DNA of 22,067 bases from assembly GCA_051646185.1 (NCBI GenBank), contig JBOFCS010000122.1:1-22067 (forward strand), read 5' to 3'. A program made the position numbers and the translations under genes. Of the stretch, positions 1-9,499 are shown piece by piece; position 1 is the stretch's first letter, and each line of letters starts with the position of its first letter. The DNA comes from JBOFCS01 sp051646185. Lineage in GTDB: Bacteria > Actinomycetota > Actinomycetes > Mycobacteriales > Mycobacteriaceae. The notes under the pieces are model-generated. The model was not told the origin of the DNA, ran no database searches, and worked only from the letters and a program-made list of their open reading frames with translations.

Positions 1-147
1 ATACGAGTAGGGTACTAACTTCAATCGTGTAATACCAGAGCAATCCGATTCGAGAGTGTTTCCTCTTTTTCATTGCCTATTGTCAGGGTGCGGCTGTTGA
101 TGTTAGGTTGTGACTGGCTGTTTTGTTTTTGATGCGGAGGGTTTAGA

Positions 148-480
148 GTGTCTGATCAGTTTTTTCGAGCGTCGCCGGAAAGAATTTTGGGGGTCAGTGC
201 TCAGTTATCGGCAGCGTCTCAGGAATTGCAGCAACAATTAGCAACTTTAGATTCTCAAGTATCCGGGTTTTTAGAGCAAGGGTGGACAGGCGCTTCTGGC
301 GGCGTGTACGCACACATCTGGCAACTATGGCATCACGGATGCGCCGAAATACAGGCCGGGCTCACCGATGCCGCCCAGGTACTCGCTCAGACCGGGCATG
401 GTTTTGCTGCTACCGAGCAGCATAATACCGAGTCGTTGACAGCCCATTCCATTGCCGATACTCCTGTCCTCACCTGGTAG
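148..480 (+). CDS. WXG100-family (Esx-like) small protein
   Basis: This is a 110-residue, mostly helical protein with a central W-T-G motif (W46-G48) between two predicted helices, the hairpin layout of WXG100 proteins exported by type VII secretion. The start is GTG, preceded by GGAGG at 136-140 with seven bases of spacing. It is the first gene of a tight plus-strand set: the next WXG100 gene starts 10 bases after its stop, and the large effector follows. In ESX systems such small partners pair with each other or with the N-terminus of a larger substrate to form the exported helical bundle, so I infer a targeting-partner role. No YxxxD/E signal is evident in this one. The family call is firm; the exact partner is inferred. 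Confidence 0.85.
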   Translation: MSDQFFRASPERILGVSAQLSAASQELQQQLATLDSQVSGFLEQGWTGASGGVYAHIWQLWHHGCAEIQAGLTDAAQVLAQTGHGFAATEQHNTESLTAHSIADTPVLTW

Positions 481-490
481 GGGAACTAAA

Positions 491-781
491 GTGAGCGATT
501 ATTTTCATATTGACCCCAGTGGCCTCAATGATGCTGTGGCGTTGATGGAATCTTTCGATCACCGGGTAACAGAACTACTCCATCGCATTGATGCCACTAT
601 CGCTGAACTGCATATCAGCTGGGAAGGGGAAGCCGCAACAGCCCACAACCACGCGCATCAACGGTGGGTTCGTGGTGCCCAGGACATGCGGGAAGCGCTA
701 ACACAATTACGCGATACCGGAACTGGAGCGCATCACAACTACACGTCCAGCAGTGTCGTTAATACCAGGATGTGGCCGTAG
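491..781 (+). CDS. WXG100-family (Esx-like) small protein, second copy
   Basis: This 96-residue helical protein has a W-E-G motif (W44-G46) in the middle, again the WXG100 signature. I chose GTG at 491 over an upstream ATG at 452. The 452 start would overlap the preceding gene by 29 bases, whereas 491 has AGGGG just upstream and gives a WXG100 of normal length. Its stop (TAG, 779-781) overlaps the first base of the next gene's GTG start, which suggests translational coupling to the effector. It is probably a secretion partner of the first WXG100 protein or of the effector's N-terminal domain. No ESX core component (EccC, EccD, MycP) lies in the window, so the machinery must be elsewhere. Confidence 0.85.
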   Translation: MSDYFHIDPSGLNDAVALMESFDHRVTELLHRIDATIAELHISWEGEAATAHNHAHQRWVRGAQDMREALTQLRDTGTGAHHNYTSSSVVNTRMWP

Positions 782-2396
782 TGGCCCCAATTACTTGCTC
801 CCCTACTGAGCTTAATACTGCCGGGGCACAGATCATTTCAGTATCCACGGATATGTCCGCAGCCATACATTCACTGTCCGGGATACTGGGCGGGTGCGCT
901 GCGATGGCGGGGAGTGACCCAGCGGGAACAGTATTCGCCCGTTCCTATGATAATTCTGCTCAATCACTGATCGAAGCTATCGTCGAAAGTGTCAATGGAA
1001 CCTCACGGATCGGCGATGCCATTGTGATGGGGGCAGCTAATTACGCTGCCGCTGACGCTGCCTCGCACCCCGATGGGACCGTCACCCCGGTATTACCCAG
1101 TCCTACAGCAACACCGGCGGTGAGTGTGCCTGCCCCACCCTCAGCACACGGCGGAACCGGTGGTGGCCCGCCAGGATGGTCGTTACTATCGGCGGCAGTG
1201 TCGATGGTCTGGCCCAATGGGAACTCCGCTCAGTTGCGGGCGGCAGCGGCCGCATGGAAAGCATTCTCAGCTGCGGCAGCTGTGGCCCCCACCGGTTTAG
1301 CTACTGCCCGTCCACTTCTCGATCAGCAACTGGTCCCCGAACAGGACCACATCACTACCGCGTTGACCACTACCACACAATCTTGGGAATCCCTTGCGCA
1401 GCAAGCATCTTCACTGTCAGGTTTTCTTGCTGCGTACGCCACCTTCATTGATCAGACTCATCGGCAACTTCTCGATGTATTGTCAACACTGAGCTCCCCC
1501 ACCAGCCTTCTGGGGGATATCGTTGAACTGTTCACCGGCGATGCCAGCGGCATGACGGAATTAGCCGCACAGGTCACTGCGGTACTCCACAATTTTGCTG
1601 AAGAAGTCGCGGCCCAAGCCACCCTCTTATCCCCGATCGTGACGGTGGCAGAAACTGTCATCAGCATCATGTCCAGCTATACCCATATGGTGTTGCAACC
1701 ACTAGAAGACTTGGTTTACAACGATATCGCTCGCATCGTCAACGGGGCCGCATCCCTGCTGAACACCGCTGCCCATAACCCGGACGCAGTGATCGCTGCT
1801 GCCGCAGGAATCGGCATGATAACCCTCGGCGCCGGGGGCAACATCGGTGGACTAGCACTGGACACCACCGGCGTTGGGGCACCGGCAGGTCTGGCTGTCA
1901 ACGCTGCTAGTACCGGGCTCATGATTGGCGGTGCCGCCAGCACCGCCTACGGCGGACTCACCATCGCAGCAGACACCGCAGTCGGAAAATACGCAATCAA
2001 CCCCATGGAGATGCGGCATACCAGTGATCCGCCTGGGCAAACCGTGATGACTATGGGCGCTTTGGAAGCGGCTCCAGATACGGCAAAGAGGCTGAAGCAC
2101 GTGGCATTAAACAGTACCAACAGAAAAATCCTAGTCGGTGGGTAAGTACTGAACAACGGAAAGCCACCGTTAATGGTGTAGACCACCACCGTTTTTACGA
2201 TGCTCTGGCTCGTAAAGCTGATGGCACCTATGAAGGTATCGAGGTAAAGTCCGGCTCTGCCAGCCTAAGCGCTGCCCAACGCACATTCGACAACACCATC
2301 TCTCCTAACAACCCAGCGTATGCCACCATCACCAACGAACACGGCATCATCGAAACCATCAAAATCACCTCAACGGAAGTACGGAGAGTCCTATGA
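781..2396 (+). pseudogene. Type VII polymorphic toxin with C-terminal PD-(D/E)xK-like nuclease, frameshifted
   Basis: The gene starts at GTG 781, overlapping the previous stop; GTG 772 is an alternative. As it stands the frame ends at a TAA at 2143-2145 (454 residues). Residues 1-95 form a helical ESX-substrate-like domain ending in a YxxxD secretion signal (Y88, D92). A Pro/Gly-rich linker follows, then a second helical region with W-P-N-G (144-147), then a Gly/Ala-rich hydrophobic stretch (about 335-390). The -1 frame is open from 2028 to a TGA at 2394-2396 and encodes a nuclease-like domain. That domain carries Asp in F-Y-D (codon 2199) and E-V-K (codons 2241-2249), followed by Ser/Gly and a Gln, as in restriction-endonuclease-fold toxins. 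One extra A in the AAA at 2039-2041 would rejoin the frames into about 538 residues, so I call a one-base deletion or a sequencing error. No canonical slippery heptamer is present. The intact gene would end in an ATGA overlap with the immunity gene. Confidence 0.75.
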
Positions 2397-2896
2397 AAAC
2401 TCATGGAATGCAAACAAACCTCACTGCGGCATGGATGAGTGAGTTCCGCGAAGAAATCGATGGTTGCATTGCCGCTGGTCTTAATAATCTAGGTGTGGAA
2501 GACGAAGATGGATACGCCGACGTTCACTACATCATGTACCGACTACTACCCGGAGCCGACCAAGAACACCAAGACCCCGGCCAAGAATACATTCAAGCCG
2601 CTGGCCACCCCCACCGCATGACCGTAGAAATACGCCGCGAAGAACCCGACGGCTACCGTCAATACGTCATCGGAAGACCAGAAGCCGCAACCGAAACCGA
2701 CACCACCGAAACCATCGACTACGCCGACACCCCCTTAAACGTACGACCCTCAGAAGTCCTCACCGCCACCGAAGCCATCCCCATCTTCCTGCACTACTAC
2801 GACCACCACAGCATCCCCACACCCTGGCACCTCAGAGAACGCCAACACTGGCCACACCCAGAAACCCCCATACAATCAACCCTCAACTGGGACTAG
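2393..2896 (+). CDS. Probable immunity protein to the nuclease toxin
   Basis: This is a 167-residue soluble protein, rich in Asp and Glu, with no signal peptide or membrane segment. Its ATG overlaps the toxin domain's TGA (ATGA at 2393-2396), and GGAG lies six bases upstream. I do not recognise the family. The immunity role is inferred from position: a cytosolic acidic protein translationally coupled to the 3' end of a polymorphic nuclease toxin is the classic toxin-immunity arrangement. Codon third positions are strongly C- and A-ended and G-poor, unlike the mycolate genes next door, which fits a recently acquired cassette. It converges on accD, with only 21 bases between the two stops. Confidence 0.65.
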   Translation: MKTHGMQTNLTAAWMSEFREEIDGCIAAGLNNLGVEDEDGYADVHYIMYRLLPGADQEHQDPGQEYIQAAGHPHRMTVEIRREEPDGYRQYVIGRPEAATETDTTETIDYADTPLNVRPSEVLTATEAIPIFLHYYDHHSIPTPWHLRERQHWPHPETPIQSTLNWD

Positions 2897-2917
2897 CACT
2901 TCGCCACTAGAGAATTA

Positions 2918-4465
2918 TTACAGTGGTAACAAATGATGTTTACGTGGATTACGTTGCACTTCTTTATCTCTCAATATCCGCAACGCCTTACGAATTTCCA
3001 AACGGGTGCGATGTGGCTCAATTACTCCATCGATATATCCACGTTCAGCAGCAGTATAAGGGGTAGCGACATACTCATTATAAAAATCAATAAAGGCTTT
3101 GCGTAGTGCCGGCCCACCCTCACCAGCAGCTTCAATCTCTCTGCGCTTCAACAGACTAACGGCACCTTCCGCACCCATAACTGCAATTCGAGCTGTTGGC
3201 CATGCTAAATACATATCTGCGCCAAGCTGTTTGGAGCCCATCACTGCCCAACCTCCACCATAGGCTTTCCGAACCACGATGGTCACCTTAGGTACAGTAG
3301 ACTCCGCATAAGAGAAAAGGAATCGCCCACCCCGCTTAATCACTCCATTTTTTTCTTGTTCAACACCAGGAAGAAAACCCGGAACATCGACAACAAAAAC
3401 TAAAGGTATATTAAAAGCATCACAAATACGCACAAAACGACTGGCCTTGTCAGAGCTCTTAGTATCTAAAGCGCCACTGAGATTTAATGGTTGGTTGGCC
3501 ACCACGCCTACTGGTCTACCATCGACTCTGGCAAATCCGGTAATGATATTTTGTGCAAAATCTGCGGTAATCTCATGGAAATCCCCATCATCAAAAATTC
3601 TCAGCAGGATCTCATGCATATCATAAGCCATATTGTCTGAGTCTGGCATAAAAGTATCAAGCCACAGATCATCCTCGGTAATCTCAGGTTCCAAACCAGG
3701 GTTAATCACCGGAGGTAGCTCTTGGCAATTTGATGGAAAATAGCTTAAGTACTTACGAACCCAATCAAAAGCAGCTGCTTCAGATGGAGCAACGTGATGA
3801 ACATTGCCGTACTCCATTTGATTACGAGCACTACCCAATTCTTCTAGCGTAACATCTTCTCCTGTAACTTCTTTCAGTACTGCTGGTCCTGTAACAAACA
3901 TGTACGACTGTTCGTCCACTGCGACAACAATGTCCGTGTTTATCGGAGCGTAGACCGCTCCACCGGCACACTTTCCAAGAATAATCGAAATCTGCGGGCA
4001 CATTCCAGACAACGGCTCATTTCGACGGCCTAATTCGGCGTACCACACCAATGACGTCACTGCATCTTGCACTCGAGCTCCGCCCGAGTCATTAATACCA
4101 ATAAATGGGCACCCAATTTTTGCGGCCCACTCCATGGCATAAGAAACTTTACGACCAAAAGTTTCACCGACGCTTCCGCCGAAAACAGTCTGATCATGCG
4201 AGAATAATGCAACTGGGCGACCATCGATGGTTCCATGTCCGGTAACGACACCATCACCGTACGGATTATTTGGGTCTCCTGGGCTTTTTGCAAGTGCGCC
4301 AAATTCAACAAAGCTTCCCGGATCAAGTAGGGCTGAAATCCTTTCCCTAGCAGTGGGAATACCCTTTTCATTCCGCTTTGCAATTGCATGAGCAGAGCCC
4401 GGCTCCTTAGCCAATTCAAGTTTTTCGCGGAGTTCGGCTAATTTTTGTGCAGTTGTTGAACTCAC
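2918..4465 (-). CDS. accD3: Acyl-CoA carboxylase beta subunit (carboxyltransferase) of mycolate synthesis
   Basis: This 515-residue protein is full length for the biotin-dependent acyl-CoA carboxyltransferase family. It has the two crotonase-like halves, with conserved S-G-G-A-R-V-Q-D near 127-134, G-K-C-A-G-G-A near 164-170, and a D-V-P-G-F-L-P-G-V motif in the second half. The GTG start at 4465 has GAGGG eight bases upstream and lies one base past the pks13 stop. A longer reading from TTG at 4480 would overlap pks13 and lacks a ribosome site. The position next to pks13-fadD32 identifies it as the mycolate-specific subunit, AccD3 of C. glutamicum or AccD4 (Rv3799c) of M. tuberculosis. With a biotinylated alpha subunit encoded elsewhere it makes the alpha-carboxy acyl-CoA extender for Pks13. 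It is the last gene of the block. Confidence 0.95.
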   Translation of the reverse strand: MSSTTAQKLAELREKLELAKEPGSAHAIAKRNEKGIPTARERISALLDPGSFVEFGALAKSPGDPNNPYGDGVVTGHGTIDGRPVALFSHDQTVFGGSVGETFGRKVSYAMEWAAKIGCPFIGINDSGGARVQDAVTSLVWYAELGRRNEPLSGMCPQISIILGKCAGGAVYAPINTDIVVAVDEQSYMFVTGPAVLKEVTGEDVTLEELGSARNQMEYGNVHHVAPSEAAAFDWVRKYLSYFPSNCQELPPVINPGLEPEITEDDLWLDTFMPDSDNMAYDMHEILLRIFDDGDFHEITADFAQNIITGFARVDGRPVGVVANQPLNLSGALDTKSSDKASRFVRICDAFNIPLVFVVDVPGFLPGVEQEKNGVIKRGGRFLFSYAESTVPKVTIVVRKAYGGGWAVMGSKQLGADMYLAWPTARIAVMGAEGAVSLLKRREIEAAGEGGPALRKAFIDFYNEYVATPYTAAERGYIDGVIEPHRTRLEIRKALRILRDKEVQRNPRKHHLLPL

Positions 4466-4466
4466 T

Positions 4467-7400
4467 TTATTTACCCTCAATTTCAGCTAGCTTTGTTGTT
4501 AAATGAGCGCCAACTTTACCAATGTACGGCTCATCAATCGCTGCAATATGATCGCCACCGATGGGGACAATTTCAAGATTTTCAACATACGGCCCCCACC
4601 CTCCATGCGATTCCCTGGTAGCCAAACTCGGCTCAAGCGCAATAGCATCGTCGTGATACCGATCTGCCATATACAAAGTCACTGCACCGTCATAAATCTC
4701 CGGTTGGGCAGTCTGGATGGCTCTATTATCCAACCAAGAAGTCCTCTGATGCTCAATAATTCCCCCGGGAATCTTTGCACCACTCATCTTGAGTAGATCC
4801 ATAATAATTCTAATCTGGCCATTATCATCTGTGGCAGCAAGCTTTTCGTAAGGAAGTGGATAATCCACATTATATGTTTTCTTTGCAAACGCACTATACC
4901 GCTGCCAGCGAGCTTGAATTTCCTCAGTTGTATCCTCAACCTTGACCCCAGGCATAACGGTATCTATGAGACCAACAAATCGCACATCTGCACCATCATC
5001 GGTCAATAGTTTGGCAACCGCGTACGCAAGTACACCACCAAGAGACCAGCCAATAAGCACAAAAGGACCCTTACCTTGAATCTCTTTAAGTAGCGGCACA
5101 TACTCTTTTGCCCGCTCTTGGATCGAACCTTCAACCCGCTCAAAACCATACATCGGAGTGGTCGGAGGCAATCGGCGCAGTAAAGGTTCATAGGCAACCG
5201 TTGAGCCACCTGCAGGATGAAATACAAAAACCGGAATCTCGTTAGAGCCTTCCGGCCTTGCCCGCAGTGTTCGAACTAAACCTTCAATCTCACCGCCTTC
5301 TAAATGCGGGCGAACAACATTAGCTAGTTCTTCAATAGTCCCAGAATCAAGAATATCGTCAAAGGTTACTTCCCCCTTGGCACGTTCAGATAAACGCGCT
5401 GCCAGTTTCTCTGCAGTATCATCATCAAGCACCGGTAATGGAGTAAAAATGCCTCCAGCTGATTTTCCTGTTATCACTGCCCAGGTTGCAAAAGTGAGGC
5501 GTTCAGCAGCATCTCGAGGTGGTACCCCACCTCCGGCTGCCTCAGTAAGCTCACGCTGGTCCGGGAGATTCTGCTGAGCAACAGCTTCGGGCGCTACCTC
5601 AACCTCGGCTAACTCTTCTTTAGTTTCAACTAAAGAATTGGGCTCTGTAGCAACAGCACTAGAATCTATACCGGCTGCTCGCTCGGCCTCTTTTTCCGCT
5701 TGCTGTTTTTCTGCCAAAGCTGCAACTTCATCCCGGTTTTCAATTGCATACCGAACATAAACTTCAACATCATTAAGATTGGCATCGCGCACGGCTTGCA
5801 GTTGAAGCTGTGGGATATCAAACTCATATTCCACACGATTCTTGATGCGGACTGCCATCAAAGAATCAAGGCCAAGTTCGATGAGAGCAATTTCCCGTGG
5901 CACATCCTCAGGAGCATAGCCCATTGATTCGGCAATGATATACGCCAAACGATCAGCGATACTTTCAGATCCTTCCGGATCCCACTTTCGACCAATACTG
6001 TCGATTACCTCTGGTAACTCTTCGCCAGTAAGTTGTGTCGGCACTGGGCTTTGCCCACCCACAGTTGCAATTACTGACGTATCTTCTTTGAGAGCAACAG
6101 CATCAGAAGTTACTACTGCGTCGAGTAATAATTGGAATTGATCTGCACTACGCGCGTGGACCTGAACCGAAGCCCCACCCGGATGCCGTTGCAAGGTAGT
6201 AACCAACGAGGAACCGCTTGGGGCTACCGCCTTGGTCTCAACAGCAACTATGGTTGCCGCGCTCAGGATTTGATTGGCAGCCGCTTTCACTAATTCAGAC
6301 AAGTCAACCTCAACATCGGAAGTAAACTCCCAGACATGTCGGCCATCAGGCAAAGCTACATGCGCTCCTGGGATACGAGCAGCACTCGTACCACCTAGTT
6401 TTGCCTGAATCCAATGCACTTTTTTCTGAAAAGTCATCCGCGGAACAGCGGCAAATTCACCATCCGAAAATAGTGTTTTAAGATTTACCTGATGCCCATG
6501 AACATAAAGCTGGGCCAAGGCAGTAAGAAGGGTAAGTTCCTCATCCTCTTTACGCTTAAGCGTAAAGATAAGTTGCGGATCATTAAGCCCAGCAGCAAAA
6601 ACCGTAGCAGCAACCTGCATTAAGGCCACAGGATTTGGCGCTAATTCGATGAACGTAGTGTGCCCGTTTTCCACAGCAAGTTTAACGGCATTAGTGAAGT
6701 ACACACTGTGGCGAAGTCCCTTAGTCCAATAACCAACCTCGTGGACCGGATCACTACCAGGACGATAGTAAGTCTCTTGATTCACCGAAGAATAAATACC
6801 AACGTGCGGGGACTTCGCCTCAATTCCCATAAGCTCGGCAGCAAGTTCCCCCAGTAGCGGGTCAGTTTGAGAGGTATGACTAGCCCCTTTAGTCTGCAAT
6901 ACTCTAGCTAGCTTACCTTCCGATTCTGCCTGGGCAACAATAGCTTCTACTTGATTCTGCGGACCACCAATGACTGTATGGGTAGGTGCTGCATAAACAC
7001 ATACCTCAAGATCGGGATAGTCAGCTAATACTGCAGTAATGTCTTCGGCCGAGTATTCCACCAAAGCCATCAGTCGAATATCATCACCTGTGAGAGTTGC
7101 CTCAGCCTCACCCATCAAGCGTGACCTGGAAACAATAACCCGGACAGCATCTTCTAGTGAAAGTCCACCAGAAACGTATGCCGCAGCAACCTCACCCATG
7201 GAATGCCCCAGTACAGCTGTCGGCTTTGCCCCATGATGAACAAGAACTGCCGCCAAACCGACCTGAATAACGAAGATGCCGACCTGGGATGTTTCCACCC
7301 CATAATCCTGCGCATCATCGAGAAGCATTTCCGTAATGGAATAGCCACCCTCATCAACAACCAAAGCATCTACTTCGTCAACAGCCTTGGTAAACACTGG

Positions 7401-9464
7401 GTTTGATAGATAAAGTTGTTTGGCCATTTTTCGATGTTGGGAACCAAACCCTGAAAAAACCCACACCGGTCCATTGGAGGCTGGACCATCTGCTGAGATA
7501 ACACCTGGCCCTGGCTTACCGGACGCAACAGCTCGAAGTCCGGCAATCGCTTCCTCATGACTCTGGGCTAATACTATCGCGCGCGAGCGTCCATGATTGC
7601 GTCTAGCTAAAGTTCGTCCTACTGATTCAAGCGAACTTGACCTACCAGCAGGGCTTTCCAGCCAATCCGCTAATTCCGCTGCAGCAGCACGACGCCGTGA
7701 GGGAACAAACGCCGAAACAGCAAGGGCAACTGACTTATGTGATACTGAACTAGATTCTAACCCCTGTGAATCCAGTTCGGTTTGCACTGACGCTTCTAAC
7801 TTTTGGCCGTCCTCTAGGTCCTGCGATTCCTCAAGTAAGTCCGAGGGTAGAAGCTCACGCACCACCACATGTGCATTCGTCCCACCAAAACCAAAACCAG
7901 ATACTCCCGCGACTGCATGCCCACTGTATCTTGGCCAATCAGAAGATTTTTCAACAACTTTCAACCGAGCTTGATCAAATGGAATATAGGGGTTTGGACC
8001 AGAAAAATTCAAGCTTGGTGGAATCTTGTTCTGCTGCAAGGAAAGCACAACCTTAATCAGACCAACAGCACCAGCAGCTGACTCCATATGCCCAAAATTA
8101 GTCTTTGCAGATCCTAATAAAGTCGGCTTATCCTCTGCTCTACCCCGGCCTAAGACCTTACCAATCGCTTCTGCTTCAATTGGATCACCAAGAATAGTCC
8201 CAGTCCCATGCGCCTCAACATAATCAACATCAGTCGGCTTAATACCTGCATCGTGGTATGCCCTACGAAGAACATCAACCTGGGCATCTGGGTTGGGCGC
8301 AGCAATACCATTAGAGCGACCGTCTGAATTGACCGCAGTTCCAGCGATAACCGCAAGAATACTGTCACCATCCCGGCGAGCATCTACCAGTCGTTTCAAA
8401 ACAACTAGACCACCACCTTCGGCACGAATAAAACCGTTGGCGTCCTTAGAAAAAGCTTTAATTTTCCCATCGGGTGCGAGCGCCCCACCAAGTTCATCAT
8501 AAGCGATTGTGACCGCTGGGGCCACAATCATGTTCACCCCACCAGCCAAGGCCACATCCGCTTCCCCCGCACGAAGAGCTCGAACTGCCTGGTGAACAGC
8601 TACAAGTGATGAAGAGCAAGCCGTATCTACGGCAACGCTTGGCCCACGGAAATCATAAAAATATGACACTCGGTTAGCAATAATGCTGCTTGCCGCACCC
8701 GTTAATCCGTACGGATGAGCAACCGTAGGGTCACCAGCAATGAGAAATCCATAGTCATTGGTGGAAGTGCCTACATAAACACCAACATTATGGCCCTTAA
8801 GCTCGTTGACCGGAATCCGGGCGTGCTCAAAAGCTTCCCAGGTGAGCTCCAGCGCCAGGCGTTGTTGCGGATCGATCATCGAAGCTTCTAACGGAGATAC
8901 CGAAAAAAATTCGGCATCAAAAGATTTCACGTCGTCAAGGTATCCACCCCAGGTATTGGCACTAGCAATTTTCTCCGCAACCATCGCGTCACCAAGAAAC
9001 TCACTCCACCTCCCTTGCGGAAGAGCAACTATCCCATCTCTGCCATTAATAAGCATCTCCCACACAGATTCGGCGGTATTTGCTCCGCCGGGGAACCTGG
9101 CACTCAGTCCCACAATGGCAATATCATGGGCCACCAATCCATTATCCGTACGTTCCCAAGACTCAGCGGATTCCTCAGCAAAAATAGGTTCACCCTCAAT
9201 GATTCGCTGCGCGAGTGCCCCAATAGTGGGATGTTGATATGCAACAGTTGCGGTCAGAGTTACCCCAACCAGCTCCTCAATCTCCCCAGAGAGTGCAACT
9301 GCATCCCGAGAAGACAAGCCAAACTCTTCCATCGGTCGATCATCGGTAACCTGCTCCGTCGGTAATCCTGTGGCCTCAGCCACCCAATTGCGTAACCAGT
9401 CGCGCAACTGAGCAACCGTCATATCAGTTACTGCTGCGCCAGAAAAACCAGAAGGTTCAACCAT
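4467..9464 (-). CDS. pks13: Mycolic acid condensing polyketide synthase Pks13
   Basis: This 1665-residue multidomain synthase carries out the Claisen-type condensation that makes mycolic acids. Domain order, numbered from the ATG at 9464: N-terminal ACP with G-L-S-S (Ser52), ketosynthase with Cys283 in D-T-A-C-S-S plus His419 and His459, acyltransferase with Ser755 in G-H-S-M-G-E, C-terminal ACP with Ser1201 in G-L-D-S-L, a Glu/Ala-rich linker, and a thioesterase with Ser1474 (G-W-S-L-G-G), Asp1501 and His1639. The two flanking ACPs and terminal thioesterase match Pks13; all catalytic residues are present. The start is uncertain: ATG 9464, GTG 9476 and TTG 9482 are in frame and none has a strong ribosome site. 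The gene begins 35 bases after fadD32 stops and ends one base before accD starts, so the three are almost certainly co-transcribed. Confidence 0.96.
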   Translation of the reverse strand: MVEPSGFSGAAVTDMTVAQLRDWLRNWVAEATGLPTEQVTDDRPMEEFGLSSRDAVALSGEIEELVGVTLTATVAYQHPTIGALAQRIIEGEPIFAEESAESWERTDNGLVAHDIAIVGLSARFPGGANTAESVWEMLINGRDGIVALPQGRWSEFLGDAMVAEKIASANTWGGYLDDVKSFDAEFFSVSPLEASMIDPQQRLALELTWEAFEHARIPVNELKGHNVGVYVGTSTNDYGFLIAGDPTVAHPYGLTGAASSIIANRVSYFYDFRGPSVAVDTACSSSLVAVHQAVRALRAGEADVALAGGVNMIVAPAVTIAYDELGGALAPDGKIKAFSKDANGFIRAEGGGLVVLKRLVDARRDGDSILAVIAGTAVNSDGRSNGIAAPNPDAQVDVLRRAYHDAGIKPTDVDYVEAHGTGTILGDPIEAEAIGKVLGRGRAEDKPTLLGSAKTNFGHMESAAGAVGLIKVVLSLQQNKIPPSLNFSGPNPYIPFDQARLKVVEKSSDWPRYSGHAVAGVSGFGFGGTNAHVVVRELLPSDLLEESQDLEDGQKLEASVQTELDSQGLESSSVSHKSVALAVSAFVPSRRRAAAAELADWLESPAGRSSSLESVGRTLARRNHGRSRAIVLAQSHEEAIAGLRAVASGKPGPGVISADGPASNGPVWVFSGFGSQHRKMAKQLYLSNPVFTKAVDEVDALVVDEGGYSITEMLLDDAQDYGVETSQVGIFVIQVGLAAVLVHHGAKPTAVLGHSMGEVAAAYVSGGLSLEDAVRVIVSRSRLMGEAEATLTGDDIRLMALVEYSAEDITAVLADYPDLEVCVYAAPTHTVIGGPQNQVEAIVAQAESEGKLARVLQTKGASHTSQTDPLLGELAAELMGIEAKSPHVGIYSSVNQETYYRPGSDPVHEVGYWTKGLRHSVYFTNAVKLAVENGHTTFIELAPNPVALMQVAATVFAAGLNDPQLIFTLKRKEDEELTLLTALAQLYVHGHQVNLKTLFSDGEFAAVPRMTFQKKVHWIQAKLGGTSAARIPGAHVALPDGRHVWEFTSDVEVDLSELVKAAANQILSAATIVAVETKAVAPSGSSLVTTLQRHPGGASVQVHARSADQFQLLLDAVVTSDAVALKEDTSVIATVGGQSPVPTQLTGEELPEVIDSIGRKWDPEGSESIADRLAYIIAESMGYAPEDVPREIALIELGLDSLMAVRIKNRVEYEFDIPQLQLQAVRDANLNDVEVYVRYAIENRDEVAALAEKQQAEKEAERAAGIDSSAVATEPNSLVETKEELAEVEVAPEAVAQQNLPDQRELTEAAGGGVPPRDAAERLTFATWAVITGKSAGGIFTPLPVLDDDTAEKLAARLSERAKGEVTFDDILDSGTIEELANVVRPHLEGGEIEGLVRTLRARPEGSNEIPVFVFHPAGGSTVAYEPLLRRLPPTTPMYGFERVEGSIQERAKEYVPLLKEIQGKGPFVLIGWSLGGVLAYAVAKLLTDDGADVRFVGLIDTVMPGVKVEDTTEEIQARWQRYSAFAKKTYNVDYPLPYEKLAATDDNGQIRIIMDLLKMSGAKIPGGIIEHQRTSWLDNRAIQTAQPEIYDGAVTLYMADRYHDDAIALEPSLATRESHGGWGPYVENLEIVPIGGDHIAAIDEPYIGKVGAHLTTKLAEIEGK

Positions 9465-9499
9465 CGAGATGTTCACATCCAAACTACGGGGTTAGGTGG

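Noticed and set aside
2039..2041. Programmed -1 ribosomal frameshift site in the effector gene
   Set aside because: The local sequence (GGG CAA ACC) does not fit the X XXY YYZ slippery pattern and I saw no strong downstream hairpin or pseudoknot, so a mutation or sequencing error is simpler.
2393..2917. Transcription terminator between the convergent immunity and accD genes
   Set aside because: The CTAG...CTAG stem (around 2893-2910) needs wobble pairs or mismatches and is not followed by a T-run in either direction.
5003..5227. Short open frames opposite to or inside pks13 and fadD32 (for example 5003-5227, 7597-7974, 10529-11002)
   Set aside because: They lie entirely within a well-supported multidomain gene, lack ribosome sites and encode low-complexity or Ser/Arg-rich strings typical of shadow frames.
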